From positions 14,471-78,470 of the forward strand of contig CAYLLB010000025.1 of the NCBI GenBank assembly GCA_964384215.1: 64,000 nt of DNA. Reading direction: 5' to 3'. The DNA is from JAJFUV01 sp964384215. Its GTDB lineage: Bacteria > Acidobacteriota > Terriglobia > Bryobacterales > Bryobacteraceae. The translations under genes were made by a program, and so were the position numbers. This document shows, piece by piece, positions 32,975 through 40,827 of the stretch; position 1 is the first letter of the stretch, and each line of letters starts with the position of its first letter. The notes under the pieces are model-generated. The model saw only the letters and a program-made list of their open reading frames with translations. It did no database searches and was not told where the DNA came from.

Positions 32975-35638
32975 GTGAATCGGTTCACCAGAGATCCCGG
33001 CTTGATTGTAAACCTTCGAGGACTCTGCGGCCTAAGCAATCAGAGCCGCGCCGAAAGGAGTAACGGCGAATTGCGACGCCTGTCCTGGTCGAAAGTGGGA
33101 ACCAAGTGGAGCATTCTGCTCCTGGCGCCCTCCGTCCAGAGCGTACCCACCGAAGCGCGATTGCACCGGTGCGAGGCGGAGCACTACGGCCGTTACCTCG
33201 GAGAATTGCAGCGGCTGCGCGGTCGAATCTACGTCGAAGACGGGGCCGTGGGTAGTGAGCAACTCACGCCGGATGGTAGGCACGAGGCACCGGCGGATCT
33301 CGAGAGCTGGCACATTCTGGCGGTCGATGGGGACGGCCGGGTGGGCGGCTGCGCCCGTTATCTTCCTCACGGCAACGGCATCCCCTTCCAGGAACTGGCT
33401 GTGGCCAAGAGCGCGCTGGCTCGTGACCCGGTCTGGGGGGACGCGTTGCGGGAGGCGGTAAACGCGGAGATGGCGCTGGCGCGACACTTGGGCGTGCCCT
33501 ATGTCGAAGTGGGCGGATGGGCCCTCGGGCATGAATTGCGCAACACCACGGCGGCCCTGCACATCGCCCTGTCCACTTACGCCTTGGCCAGGGTGCTTGG
33601 CGGCTGCATAGGCATTGGCACCGTCACCCAGCGGCACTTCTCATCCACCATTCTGCGGAGAATCGGCGGCGCGTCGCTGAGGGGTGCCGGCTGCGAACTG
33701 CCCGCTTACTACGACCCGGCCTACGGCTGCATGATGGAAATCCTGGGCTTCGATTCGCGCTTCCCGGACGAGCGTTACCGGGAATGTGTCGCGGCACTCG
33801 AAGCGTCGTTCTCTTCCGTTCCTATCGTTAGTACCCCCAGATATAGGCACACAGAGGTTTATCCCATGAGTCGTCCCACGCCGGATCTGGCCGCCCTAGC
33901 GCAGGCCCTTACAACGAACCATGAAACCCAGGTTGACAGCCGCCTGAACGCGGCCTGCTCGGACTGGACCGCCGCCATTGGAGAGGAGTTCGTGGTGCGG
34001 GACGCGGCCACTCTTCACAGCGCCGCCACAGCTACATTCCTGACCACGCAGAGCGTCCCCGCAGTGATCCTTCCCGGGGACCGCGAACAGGTTCGGGAAT
34101 GCCTGAGGATCGCGGCCCGGCATGGGGTCCCCGTGCATCCCGTTAGCAGCGGGAAGAACTGGGGGTACGGTTCGCGCGTCCCGGCGAGCGACGGGTGTGT
34201 GCTCATGGACCTCAGCCGCATGAACCGTATTCTGGATTTCAGCGAAGAACTGGCCTATGTCACGGTGGAACCCGGCGTCACGCAGCGCCAGCTTCTCGAA
34301 TTCCTGCGAGAGCGCAAGTCCGGACTCTGGCTGGACGCCACCGGCGCCAGCACCGAATGCAGCCTCATCGGCAATGTGATGGAGCGGGGGTTCGGCCACA
34401 CGCCCTATGGCGACCATTTCTCGTACGTGTGCGGCCTGGAGGTGGTTCTGCCCAACGGGGAGGTGGTGGACACCGGCTTCTCCAGGTTCCCCGGCGCCGC
34501 CACGGCCGCCGTACACCGTTGGGGTTTCGGCCCCAGCATCGACGGACTGTTTTCGCAGTCCAGCCTGGGCATCGTCACGCGCATGACCGTCTGGCTGATG
34601 CCCGCGCCGGAATACTTCCAGGCCTTCTTTTTCCGGTGCGACCGGGAGGATGGGTTGGCGCCGCTCATCGATGCGCTTCGCCCCTTACGGCTGAGTGGGG
34701 TGCTGCGCAGTGCCTCTCACATCGGGAACGATTACAAAGTTCTCTCCGGCATCCGCCAGTACCCTTGGGAGGAGACGGGGGGGCGAACGCCCCTGATGCC
34801 CGAACAAATGGCCCGCTTCAGGCGCGAACTGAATTTTGGCTGCTGGAATGGTTCGGGCGGTCTGTACGGCACGCGCGCCCAAGTGGCCGAGGCCCGGCGC
34901 CTGGTGAAGCGAGCGCTGGCGGGCAAAGTGAGCCGCCTGGAGTTCCTGGACGATTGGAAACTGCGCTGGGCGGGACGTGTGGCGGGACCTTTCCGTTTCT
35001 TTACGGGGTGGGATCTGAGCAAAACGCTGGAACTGCTATATCCGGTCTACGACCTCATGAAAGGCATTCCCACGAATGCCCCCATCAAGAGTTCGTACTG
35101 GAGAAAGAAAACAGCGCCTCCCGAGGACCGCGATCCTGACAGGGACGGCTGCGGCCTGCTGTGGTGCTCGCCCACGGCGCCCGCGGAAGGCGGACACGCC
35201 ACCCGGCTTATGGACCTGGTCAACCGCACGACGCTCTCTCACGGCTTCGAGCCCATCGTCTCCATCACGATGCTGACCGAACGGAGCATCTGTTGCGTCG
35301 TCAGCATCAGCTACGACCGCGACGTTCCGGGCGAGGACGAACGCGCCATGGCATGCTACAAACAATTGGTGCACAGTCTGGGTGAACACGGCTATCCTCC
35401 CTATCGCCTCGGCGTACAGGGCATGTCGGAGATGGACAGCCATACCGGCTATGGAAACTTTGTAGGAATGCTCAAGCGCACCCTGGATCCGGCAGGAATT
35501 CTGGCTCCGGGCCGCTACCAGCCGGCTGCGAACCGCCCCACTCTGGTGCTGGAGAAGCCCCGCGAAAAGGCAACCGCCATGACGGCGGCCACCGGTGAGC
35601 TGAACAATCGTAGTACTAAACCTCTAGTGCAAGCATAA
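32975..35638 (+). CDS. GNAT/autoinducer-synthase-like acyltransferase fused to VAO-type FAD oxidoreductase
   Basis: One uninterrupted frame of 887 residues joins two unrelated enzymes. Residues about 55-275 look like a GNAT-fold N-acyltransferase of the LuxI/FeeM or PEP-CTERM-associated group (LRGRIYVEDGAVGSEQL, GRVGGCARYLPHG, LGVPYVEVGGWALGHELRNT). Residues about 298-865 are a vanillyl-alcohol-oxidase/4-cresol-dehydrogenase-type flavoprotein (HPVSSGKNWGYGSRVPAS, MDLSRMNRILDFSE, YVTVEPGVTQRQL, SSLGIVTRMTVWLMP, and a final LDPAGILAPGRYQP). An ATG at 33866 (residue 298) sits exactly at the domain border with AGAGG 8 bases upstream, so the flavoprotein could also be made separately. The GTG start at 32975 is tentative. 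The next gene encodes a PEP-CTERM protein. Confidence 0.75.
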   Translation: MNRFTRDPGLIVNLRGLCGLSNQSRAERSNGELRRLSWSKVGTKWSILLLAPSVQSVPTEARLHRCEAEHYGRYLGELQRLRGRIYVEDGAVGSEQLTPDGRHEAPADLESWHILAVDGDGRVGGCARYLPHGNGIPFQELAVAKSALARDPVWGDALREAVNAEMALARHLGVPYVEVGGWALGHELRNTTAALHIALSTYALARVLGGCIGIGTVTQRHFSSTILRRIGGASLRGAGCELPAYYDPAYGCMMEILGFDSRFPDERYRECVAALEASFSSVPIVSTPRYRHTEVYPMSRPTPDLAALAQALTTNHETQVDSRLNAACSDWTAAIGEEFVVRDAATLHSAATATFLTTQSVPAVILPGDREQVRECLRIAARHGVPVHPVSSGKNWGYGSRVPASDGCVLMDLSRMNRILDFSEELAYVTVEPGVTQRQLLEFLRERKSGLWLDATGASTECSLIGNVMERGFGHTPYGDHFSYVCGLEVVLPNGEVVDTGFSRFPGAATAAVHRWGFGPSIDGLFSQSSLGIVTRMTVWLMPAPEYFQAFFFRCDREDGLAPLIDALRPLRLSGVLRSASHIGNDYKVLSGIRQYPWEETGGRTPLMPEQMARFRRELNFGCWNGSGGLYGTRAQVAEARRLVKRALAGKVSRLEFLDDWKLRWAGRVAGPFRFFTGWDLSKTLELLYPVYDLMKGIPTNAPIKSSYWRKKTAPPEDRDPDRDGCGLLWCSPTAPAEGGHATRLMDLVNRTTLSHGFEPIVSITMLTERSICCVVSISYDRDVPGEDERAMACYKQLVHSLGEHGYPPYRLGVQGMSEMDSHTGYGNFVGMLKRTLDPAGILAPGRYQPAANRPTLVLEKPREKATAMTAATGELNNRSTKPLVQA

Positions 35639-35646
35639 GATTAGCC

Positions 35647-35675
35647 TTGACCCTTACCAGGACTCCGGTTACACT
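35647..35675 (+). promoter_or_regulatory. sigma-70-like promoter for the PEP-CTERM gene
   Basis: TTGACC (35647-35652) and TACACT (35670-35675) are spaced by 17 bases. The -10 box is identical to the one before the receptor at 282. The leader is about 15-20 bases and contains GAGGAG 7 bases before the ATG at 35698. This makes the PEP-CTERM gene a probable single-gene unit together with the terminator at 36452. Confidence 0.6.
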
Positions 35676-35697
35676 CTAATCTGCGAGGAGCCACACA

Positions 35698-36423
35698 ATG
35701 AGACTTCTGACTGGGAAGTGTCTTGTTGTATCTGCGGCGATTGTTCTCTTTCTGGCTTCACTGGCCAAGGCTGGACCGGTAGTGGGGACGCTGGACTTCG
35801 GTGGTTCAGTGACAGTTACTGCCACAATGATCGACTGGCTGCCAACGGGTGGTGGATTTGGCAATATAACGGTCGACTTGGCGGGACCGTCGTCTACAGG
35901 CTATTTTGCGGGACTTGGCGGGACCGGAGTGATGTTGGACCTGAATTCCGCTACGAATCCTGCCGGTGTAGCTTGGCCCCCCATATCGAATTTTCTGGTT
36001 CTGTCGGCCGATCCGACTCTCAGTTTCGAGTTGCAGTACATTAGCCAGGGGATCTGGAGCTCAGCCGACTGCGCCACTCTTCCTGCAGTAGCGGGGCAGA
36101 ACTGCACGCCAGCTTTTCCGCCGCCGAAATCTCCCTTCAACCTGACGAACCTGACGGCCAGTTCGTCGCAAGTGTCCATGACCTTAGGTGGAATTATCTA
36201 CCAGTCGGGAATTCCGGTCTCAAGTTTCACTGGCGTATATACTGCGCAGTTTGTCGGCATGAGTTACCAGCAGGTTCTCGCCGCGCTCGAAACCGGTGGG
36301 TCTGTGAGCACTACCTTCTCTGCAAGCTTCGACGCGGAGCCTATCCCCGAACCGGCGACTGCGTTTCTGATGTTTGGCGCGCTGGCGGCGCTGTCTTTGG
36401 TCCGGCGATTCCGGAAAATCTGA
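35698..36423 (+). CDS. PEP-CTERM sorting-domain surface protein
   Basis: The protein has 241 residues with a signal peptide (CLVVSAAIVLFLASLAKAG). A beta-rich middle has no recognisable enzyme motif (TLDFGGSVTVTATMIDWLPT). A C-terminal sorting signal reads PIPEPATAFLMFGALAALSL followed by VRRFRKI: the PEP motif, a hydrophobic helix and a basic tail. Proteins with this tail are cut and anchored or released by an exosortase and are often linked to exopolysaccharide. No exosortase gene is in the window. Two cysteines (CATL and NCTP) might form a disulfide. It has its own promoter and terminator. Confidence 0.88.
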   Translation: MRLLTGKCLVVSAAIVLFLASLAKAGPVVGTLDFGGSVTVTATMIDWLPTGGGFGNITVDLAGPSSTGYFAGLGGTGVMLDLNSATNPAGVAWPPISNFLVLSADPTLSFELQYISQGIWSSADCATLPAVAGQNCTPAFPPPKSPFNLTNLTASSSQVSMTLGGIIYQSGIPVSSFTGVYTAQFVGMSYQQVLAALETGGSVSTTFSASFDAEPIPEPATAFLMFGALAALSLVRRFRKI

Positions 36424-36451
36424 GCCAGCCTTCTCCGCTGTGTTCTTCTCG

Positions 36452-36497
36452 CGCTGCGCGCTTGGACGCAAGGCCACGTCCGGCGCGCAGCGTTTTT
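36452..36497 (+). terminator. rho-independent terminator after the PEP-CTERM gene
   Basis: Outer 10-bp arms CGCTGCGCGC and GCGCGCAGCG enclose a second 5-bp stem (GGACG / CGTCC). Five T residues follow directly at 36493-36497. This is the clearest intrinsic terminator in the window. Confidence 0.8.
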
Positions 36498-36527
36498 GCG
36501 TTCAGGGGACCGAGGAATTCGTCTTCA

Positions 36528-37382
36528 TCAAATGGACCACCATTGGCCGGGACGAAGCGCCGGAAGCTTGAAAGTCCTCTGACCTTCGGGTAGCGACAAG
36601 AGCAACTCCTTTGCTTTCAACCCAATAGACCGCGAAGCGAGTTCCACGTTGCGCAGGCCGGTTTCCGCGGAAGCGTATTTGCGCGGATCCAGTCCCCCGA
36701 TGCCGTCTGGCGGCTTCATATTTGGAGCCAGGGGGCCATCCCCCAGGGCGGAAAGCTCGACCAGGTCGGGATAGAAGAACATCATGTTGGACGTCTCCCA
36801 TTTGGCGGCGTGGTCCGTGCCGGATTCGGCGGACTTGCTTAAGGTGATTTCCCAGAGTCCGATTCCCGCGACGGTGCCGTCGGCCACCACCGGCGCCAGC
36901 GCCTGATTGATCATGTCGATTTGTCCCTGCACGTTATGGCCGGAGACGCCCATAATTACGCGCACTCCCATCCTCTTCAGGCGCTGAAACAGGTGAGTGA
37001 GAACGGGTATCAGGGACTCCTTGGGGAAACCGTCATGGAAGTAAACGGGCGGATAGACAGCTCCGCCGAACTGTTCCGCCGTCTTCACCAGAATCGCGTG
37101 AGCCTTCAGCGCGTCGTTCCCGAGGGGCAGATGCAATCCGTGCCATTCAATCAATCCGAACGGCACATAGACCACGGGAAAACCGCGCAGCGCTTTTTCC
37201 AATTGCCCAGGCCGCATGAATTGCATCTGCAATGCAGGGGACAAGTCCGGTTTAACCGGCTTCGTCTGACCCGCTGCGTCAGAGGCCTGAACAATACAGC
37301 CGGCCGCGGCGGCCGAATTCACAAAACGCCGGCGGGATATCCGCGGGCGCCCGAATGCCGTAAATGCCCGTGTCTCGTTCAT
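36528..37382 (-). CDS. creatininase-family amidohydrolase, Tat-exported (copy 2 of 2)
   Basis: The protein has 284 residues with a Tat leader (PRISRRRFVNSAAAAGC). The creatininase signature is present in PFGLIEWHGLHLPLGNDALK, which supplies the Glu and His metal ligands and the following Asp. VIMGVSGHNVQGQIDMIN carries the later conserved GHN. WEISL-type text and DHAAKWETSNMMFFYPDLVE, with the Glu ligand, complete the site. The family includes creatinine amidohydrolase and formamide hydrolases of cofactor pathways. Export makes a cofactor role unlikely, so the substrate is open. It lies 16 bases after its paralogue, probably in one message. Confidence 0.8.
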   Translation of the reverse strand: MNETRAFTAFGRPRISRRRFVNSAAAAGCIVQASDAAGQTKPVKPDLSPALQMQFMRPGQLEKALRGFPVVYVPFGLIEWHGLHLPLGNDALKAHAILVKTAEQFGGAVYPPVYFHDGFPKESLIPVLTHLFQRLKRMGVRVIMGVSGHNVQGQIDMINQALAPVVADGTVAGIGLWEITLSKSAESGTDHAAKWETSNMMFFYPDLVELSALGDGPLAPNMKPPDGIGGLDPRKYASAETGLRNVELASRSIGLKAKELLLSLPEGQRTFKLPALRPGQWWSI

Positions 37383-37398
37383 ACCGGTCCACCTCCCG

Positions 37399-38190
37399 CT
37401 ATCGGGTCTCCTGCATGGCCTTTTCCAGCAGTTCGACGAATTTTTTCACTTCCGCCTCGAAGAAGTCCTTTCCGAAGCGCGCCGTGCCTTCCAACGCGTC
37501 CCTGCCGACGCCGCGGAATGCCTCGGGACGGTCCAGACGTCCTACGTGGACTAGGCCGGGCCGCAAAGCCAGCATCAGGGCGGTTTCCTTCTTGCCGCCG
37601 TGGTCTACCGAGGTGTCAGCGGGGTGACACCAGGGGCCGAGCGCGAGAATGCGCGTCTTCGGGAACCGCTCCATGACTCCGGCGGCGATCTCGCGGAGAA
37701 TGGGCTCCAACTTGGACGGCCAGTGGCCCGCACAGGCGACAACCCACCGGATTTCCTGTTCGGCCAGGCGCGTGAACACATCGGTCATCAGCGCCCGGAA
37801 GGTTTCCTCACGCACCAGTATGCTTCCAGGCCACTTCTCATGGCCGTGGGGGCTCCAATGGCTCGGCGGAAGCACCACGCCGCCGGTTCGAGCAGCCGCG
37901 GCGAGACAGAACTCGTGCGCGTGGATGGCGTCTGTGGCCAGGGGTAGATGCACGCCGTGGAATTCGAGCGTGCCAATGGGCAAGTACACCAGCGATTTCA
38001 ACTCAAGCGCGGCCTTGAGGTCCGAGGCCGACATCTCGTCCCACCTGTGGACCGGGGCCGGCGTAGTCCGGGCCGCAGCCCCGCACAGCGAACCGAGCCC
38101 CAAGGCTTTGACCAGCGAACCGATGAAGGAGCGCCGCCGGGCGCATGGCAACGCGGCTACCGGTCGAAACGATCTCTGGATATTCTCCAT
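37399..38190 (-). CDS. creatininase-family amidohydrolase, probable Tat-exported (copy 1 of 2)
   Basis: The protein has 263 residues. The N-terminus ARRRSFIGSLVKALGLGSLC is a Tat-type leader. The signature reads PIGTLEFHGVHLPLATDAIH, so the usual Trp is Phe while the Glu, His and Asp are kept. VVACAGHWPSKLEPILREIA replaces the GHN of copy 2 with GHW. DHGGKKETALMLALRPGLV gives the late Glu. The pair is therefore diverged, which suggests different substrates or a heteromeric enzyme. It is divergent from the Gfo/Idh gene at 38315, so the space 38191-38314 should hold both promoters. Confidence 0.75.
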   Translation of the reverse strand: MENIQRSFRPVAALPCARRRSFIGSLVKALGLGSLCGAAARTTPAPVHRWDEMSASDLKAALELKSLVYLPIGTLEFHGVHLPLATDAIHAHEFCLAAAARTGGVVLPPSHWSPHGHEKWPGSILVREETFRALMTDVFTRLAEQEIRWVVACAGHWPSKLEPILREIAAGVMERFPKTRILALGPWCHPADTSVDHGGKKETALMLALRPGLVHVGRLDRPEAFRGVGRDALEGTARFGKDFFEAEVKKFVELLEKAMQETR

Positions 38191-38251
38191 CCCTCACTCC
38201 TCCTCTCTACGACTCTGGATCATCTTACGCCAAATCTCCGCTGGCGAAATG

Positions 38252-38280
38252 ATCACATCGGAGGCGATTAGGTGTATATT
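38252..38280 (+). promoter_or_regulatory. possible promoter of the Gfo/Idh-epimerase pair
   Basis: ATCACA (38252-38257, four matches to TTGACA) and TATATT (38275-38280, five matches to TATAAT) are separated by 17 bases. They lie 35 bases before the ATG at 38315, in the short gap between divergent genes. Confidence 0.4.
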
Positions 38281-38314
38281 GCCTAGTGACCTTTACCGTT
38301 CGCAAGGGAGACAG

Positions 38315-39838
38315 ATGAGCACCAATCACAACCGCCGCGAGTTCGTGAGCGCCGCAGCCACGACGGCTGCGTTCACCATTGTTCCGAGACACGTGCTCGG
38401 AGGGCAGGGCACCGTAGCGCCCAGCGACAAGATTACCCTGGGCTACATCGGCACCGGAACGGAGGGCCTGCGCGAGATGCTGCCTCTGCTGACGCTGCCG
38501 GAAATCCAGATCGTCTCCGTATGCGATCCAAGCAAGGAGGCCGTCGGGTACCGGGACTGGTCGGAGACGTCGCTGCGCGACTCGATCCGCCGCGCCATCG
38601 GGAATCCAAGCTGGAGCGCCGGCGAGGGCGTGATTCCGGGCGGCCGGGACGTCGGCAAGGAAGTCGTCGAGGCCTATTACGCAAAAGAACGGCCGGGCAG
38701 CGGATACCGGGGCTGCTCCGCCTACGCGGACTACCGCGAGATGCTGGACAAGGAGAAGGACCTGAACGCTGTCAGGATCATGACGCCGGATCACCTGCAC
38801 GGGGTCATCAGCATCGCAGCCATGAAGAAGGGCAAGCACGTGATGGTGCACAAGCCGCTGGCGAACCGGCTGAAGGAAGCGCGCTTGGTGATCGAGACGG
38901 CCCGCCGGACGGGTGTGGCGACGTATTTCCTGCCATGGGACGCCAACGGCTCGATGGGGCCGGTGATGGGTTGGATCAAGGACGGTGCGATCGGCAAGCT
39001 GCGGGAGGTGCACAACTGGTCGAACCGCCCCGTGTGGCCGCAATACGCGACGATTCCTGACGACAGGCCTCCCGTGCCTCGTGGATTCGATTGGGACCTC
39101 TGGTTGGGACCGGAGGCGGACCGGCCCTACCACCCCAACTACACCCATATGGTGTTTCGAGGCTGGTACGATTTCGGCGGCGGTTCAATGGCGGACATGG
39201 GCCACTACAGCCTGTGGACGGTCTTCAACGCGCTGGAACTCTCCGGGCCCACAAGCATTGAACCGATGCTGAGCCACCAGTGCCGCATGAACGGCAACAC
39301 GTCGATGAAGATCAAGAACGATTATTCGTTCCCGATCGCCAGCACGGTACGCTTCAAGTACCCGGCGCGCGGGGAGCGCCCGGCCGTGGACCTGATCTGG
39401 TACGACGGCGGGATGAGGCCGCCGGTGCCGGAGGAACTCGATGAGGACGGCAAGGAGCTACCGCCCGAAGGGATGATGTTCGTCGGGGACAAAGGCAAGA
39501 TCCTGGCGGGATTTCGCGTGGAGGAACCGCAACTGATTCCGGCCAGCCGGATGCGCGGATATCAGGTTCCACTGCCGCCTCCCAAGCGCCGACGGGAGCC
39601 GGGCGAGATGTCGCCTGGGATGCGCCAATGGATCGCCGCATGCAAGGGCGGGAAGCAGTCGCCCGGGTGCTTCCTCAATGCGGGTCCGATTTCGGAGGCT
39701 GTTAACCTTTATGCCGTCGCCCTGCGCACAGGCCGCCGGTTGAAGTATGATGCCGATGCCGTGAAGATCACGAATCTGCCGGAAGCGAACCAGTACCTGG
39801 CGCGCGAATACCGGAAGGGATGGGAGCCCGAATTGTGA
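38315..39838 (+). CDS. Tat-exported Gfo/Idh/MocA oxidoreductase
   Basis: The protein has 507 residues with the Tat leader NHNRREFVSAAATTAAFTIV. The dinucleotide-binding strand is ITLGYIGTGTEGLREMLPLL, although the GxGxxG is imperfect (GTGTEG). Then come MTPDHLHGVISIAAMKKGKH and MVHKPLANRLKEARLV, where HKP replaces the usual EKP. GGGSMADMGHYSLWTVFNAL is typical. It is longer than cytosolic members and belongs to the large exported subgroup of Acidobacteria, Bacteroidetes and Planctomycetes, where tightly bound NAD travels with the folded enzyme. GGGAG is the ribosome site; upstream open sequence back to 37649 is antisense to the creatininase gene. The stop overlaps the ATG at 39838 at the head of the next frame. 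Confidence 0.88.
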   Translation: MSTNHNRREFVSAAATTAAFTIVPRHVLGGQGTVAPSDKITLGYIGTGTEGLREMLPLLTLPEIQIVSVCDPSKEAVGYRDWSETSLRDSIRRAIGNPSWSAGEGVIPGGRDVGKEVVEAYYAKERPGSGYRGCSAYADYREMLDKEKDLNAVRIMTPDHLHGVISIAAMKKGKHVMVHKPLANRLKEARLVIETARRTGVATYFLPWDANGSMGPVMGWIKDGAIGKLREVHNWSNRPVWPQYATIPDDRPPVPRGFDWDLWLGPEADRPYHPNYTHMVFRGWYDFGGGSMADMGHYSLWTVFNALELSGPTSIEPMLSHQCRMNGNTSMKIKNDYSFPIASTVRFKYPARGERPAVDLIWYDGGMRPPVPEELDEDGKELPPEGMMFVGDKGKILAGFRVEEPQLIPASRMRGYQVPLPPPKRRREPGEMSPGMRQWIAACKGGKQSPGCFLNAGPISEAVNLYAVALRTGRRLKYDADAVKITNLPEANQYLAREYRKGWEPEL

Positions 39839-39849
39839 TGAGGAAAATC

Positions 39850-40686
39850 ATGACGAGACGCAATTTTGTATGTACCGGGGCGGCAGCCGCCGCATGCCTG
39901 CCGCTCAAACTAGAAGCAGATCCTCTGAACCTGCCGGTAGGCTTTCAAGTTTATCCGGTCAGGGATTTGATTGCGAAGGATTTCGCGGGCACGTTGAAGC
40001 AAATCGCCGCCATAGGGTACAAGACGGTGGAGATGTGCTCGCCTTCGGGCTACGCCAACTCGGGTTTCGGTTCCCTGGTTGGAATGAAGCCCGGGAAGCT
40101 GCGCGATGTAATCGAGTCGGCGGGTCTGCGCTGCGTGAGTTCGCACTTCCAGTTTTCGGAAGTAAAGGAAAACACCCAGGGGCGGATTGACTTCGCCAAG
40201 GCACTGGGACTGAAACAGATGATCATCGCGAGTCTCGGCATGCCGAAGGGCGCGACGATCGCCGAGTGGACCCGGGCCGCCGAGGAGATGAACCTGCTCG
40301 GCGAGAAAACGAAGAAAGCGGGAATCCAGCTCGGCTTCCACAACCACGACGGGGAGTTCGAGGAGGTCGACGGTGTCCTGATTTTTGACGCGCTCATGAA
40401 GGCGTTCGATCCACAACTGGTCAAGAATCAGTTCCAGGTGTCGGTGATCAGGCTCGGTTTCGCGGCCCCGCCGTTGTTCGAGAAATATGCAGGGCGATTC
40501 ATTTCGCTGCACCTGATGGATTGGTCTGCGGCCGAGAAACGCCTGGTGCCGGTGGGGCAGGGAGTGGTCGACTGGAAGGCTCTGTTCGCCGCGGCGAAGA
40601 AGGGCGGGGTGAAGAACTACTTCGTCGAAATGGGGATGGACGCTCTCAAAGAGAGCTATACGTACCTGCACGAGTTGCAGGTTTGA
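39850..40686 (+). CDS. Tat-exported sugar phosphate isomerase/epimerase-like TIM barrel
   Basis: The protein has 278 residues. It has the leader MTRRNFVCTGAAAAACLPLK, then NLPVGFQVYPVRDLIAKDFA as the first strand. GFHNHDGEFEEVDG and LHLMDWSAAEKRLVPVGQG carry metal-site residues, and YFVEMGMDAL is the last acidic strand. It pairs with the preceding Gfo/Idh gene (the frame opens at a TGATG overlap), exactly as at 5115-7010. The start at 39850 has AGGA close upstream; ATG 39838 is the alternative. In the IRLGFAAPPLFEKYAG segment the usual LDxxH-like metal ligand pattern is not obvious, so activity may differ from its paralogue. Confidence 0.82.
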   Translation: MTRRNFVCTGAAAAACLPLKLEADPLNLPVGFQVYPVRDLIAKDFAGTLKQIAAIGYKTVEMCSPSGYANSGFGSLVGMKPGKLRDVIESAGLRCVSSHFQFSEVKENTQGRIDFAKALGLKQMIIASLGMPKGATIAEWTRAAEEMNLLGEKTKKAGIQLGFHNHDGEFEEVDGVLIFDALMKAFDPQLVKNQFQVSVIRLGFAAPPLFEKYAGRFISLHLMDWSAAEKRLVPVGQGVVDWKALFAAAKKGGVKNYFVEMGMDALKESYTYLHELQV

Positions 40687-40827
40687 GGGCGGAGACAGCC
40701 CGCGTGTTGCGCCAGTGCTGTATTGTGTCCAGCACTACGTCGAATCACATCCTAAACTCCGCAGACTTCTCCCAGTTTCCCGTTCCCGGGTCCTTCCGCC
40801 GATCGGATTGCGTGATAGACTTTCGGC

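Noticed and set aside
37649..38314. 222-codon upstream extension of the Gfo/Idh frame
   Set aside because: It lies antisense to the creatininase-like gene. The ATG at 38315 has GGGAG upstream and begins a proper Tat leader.
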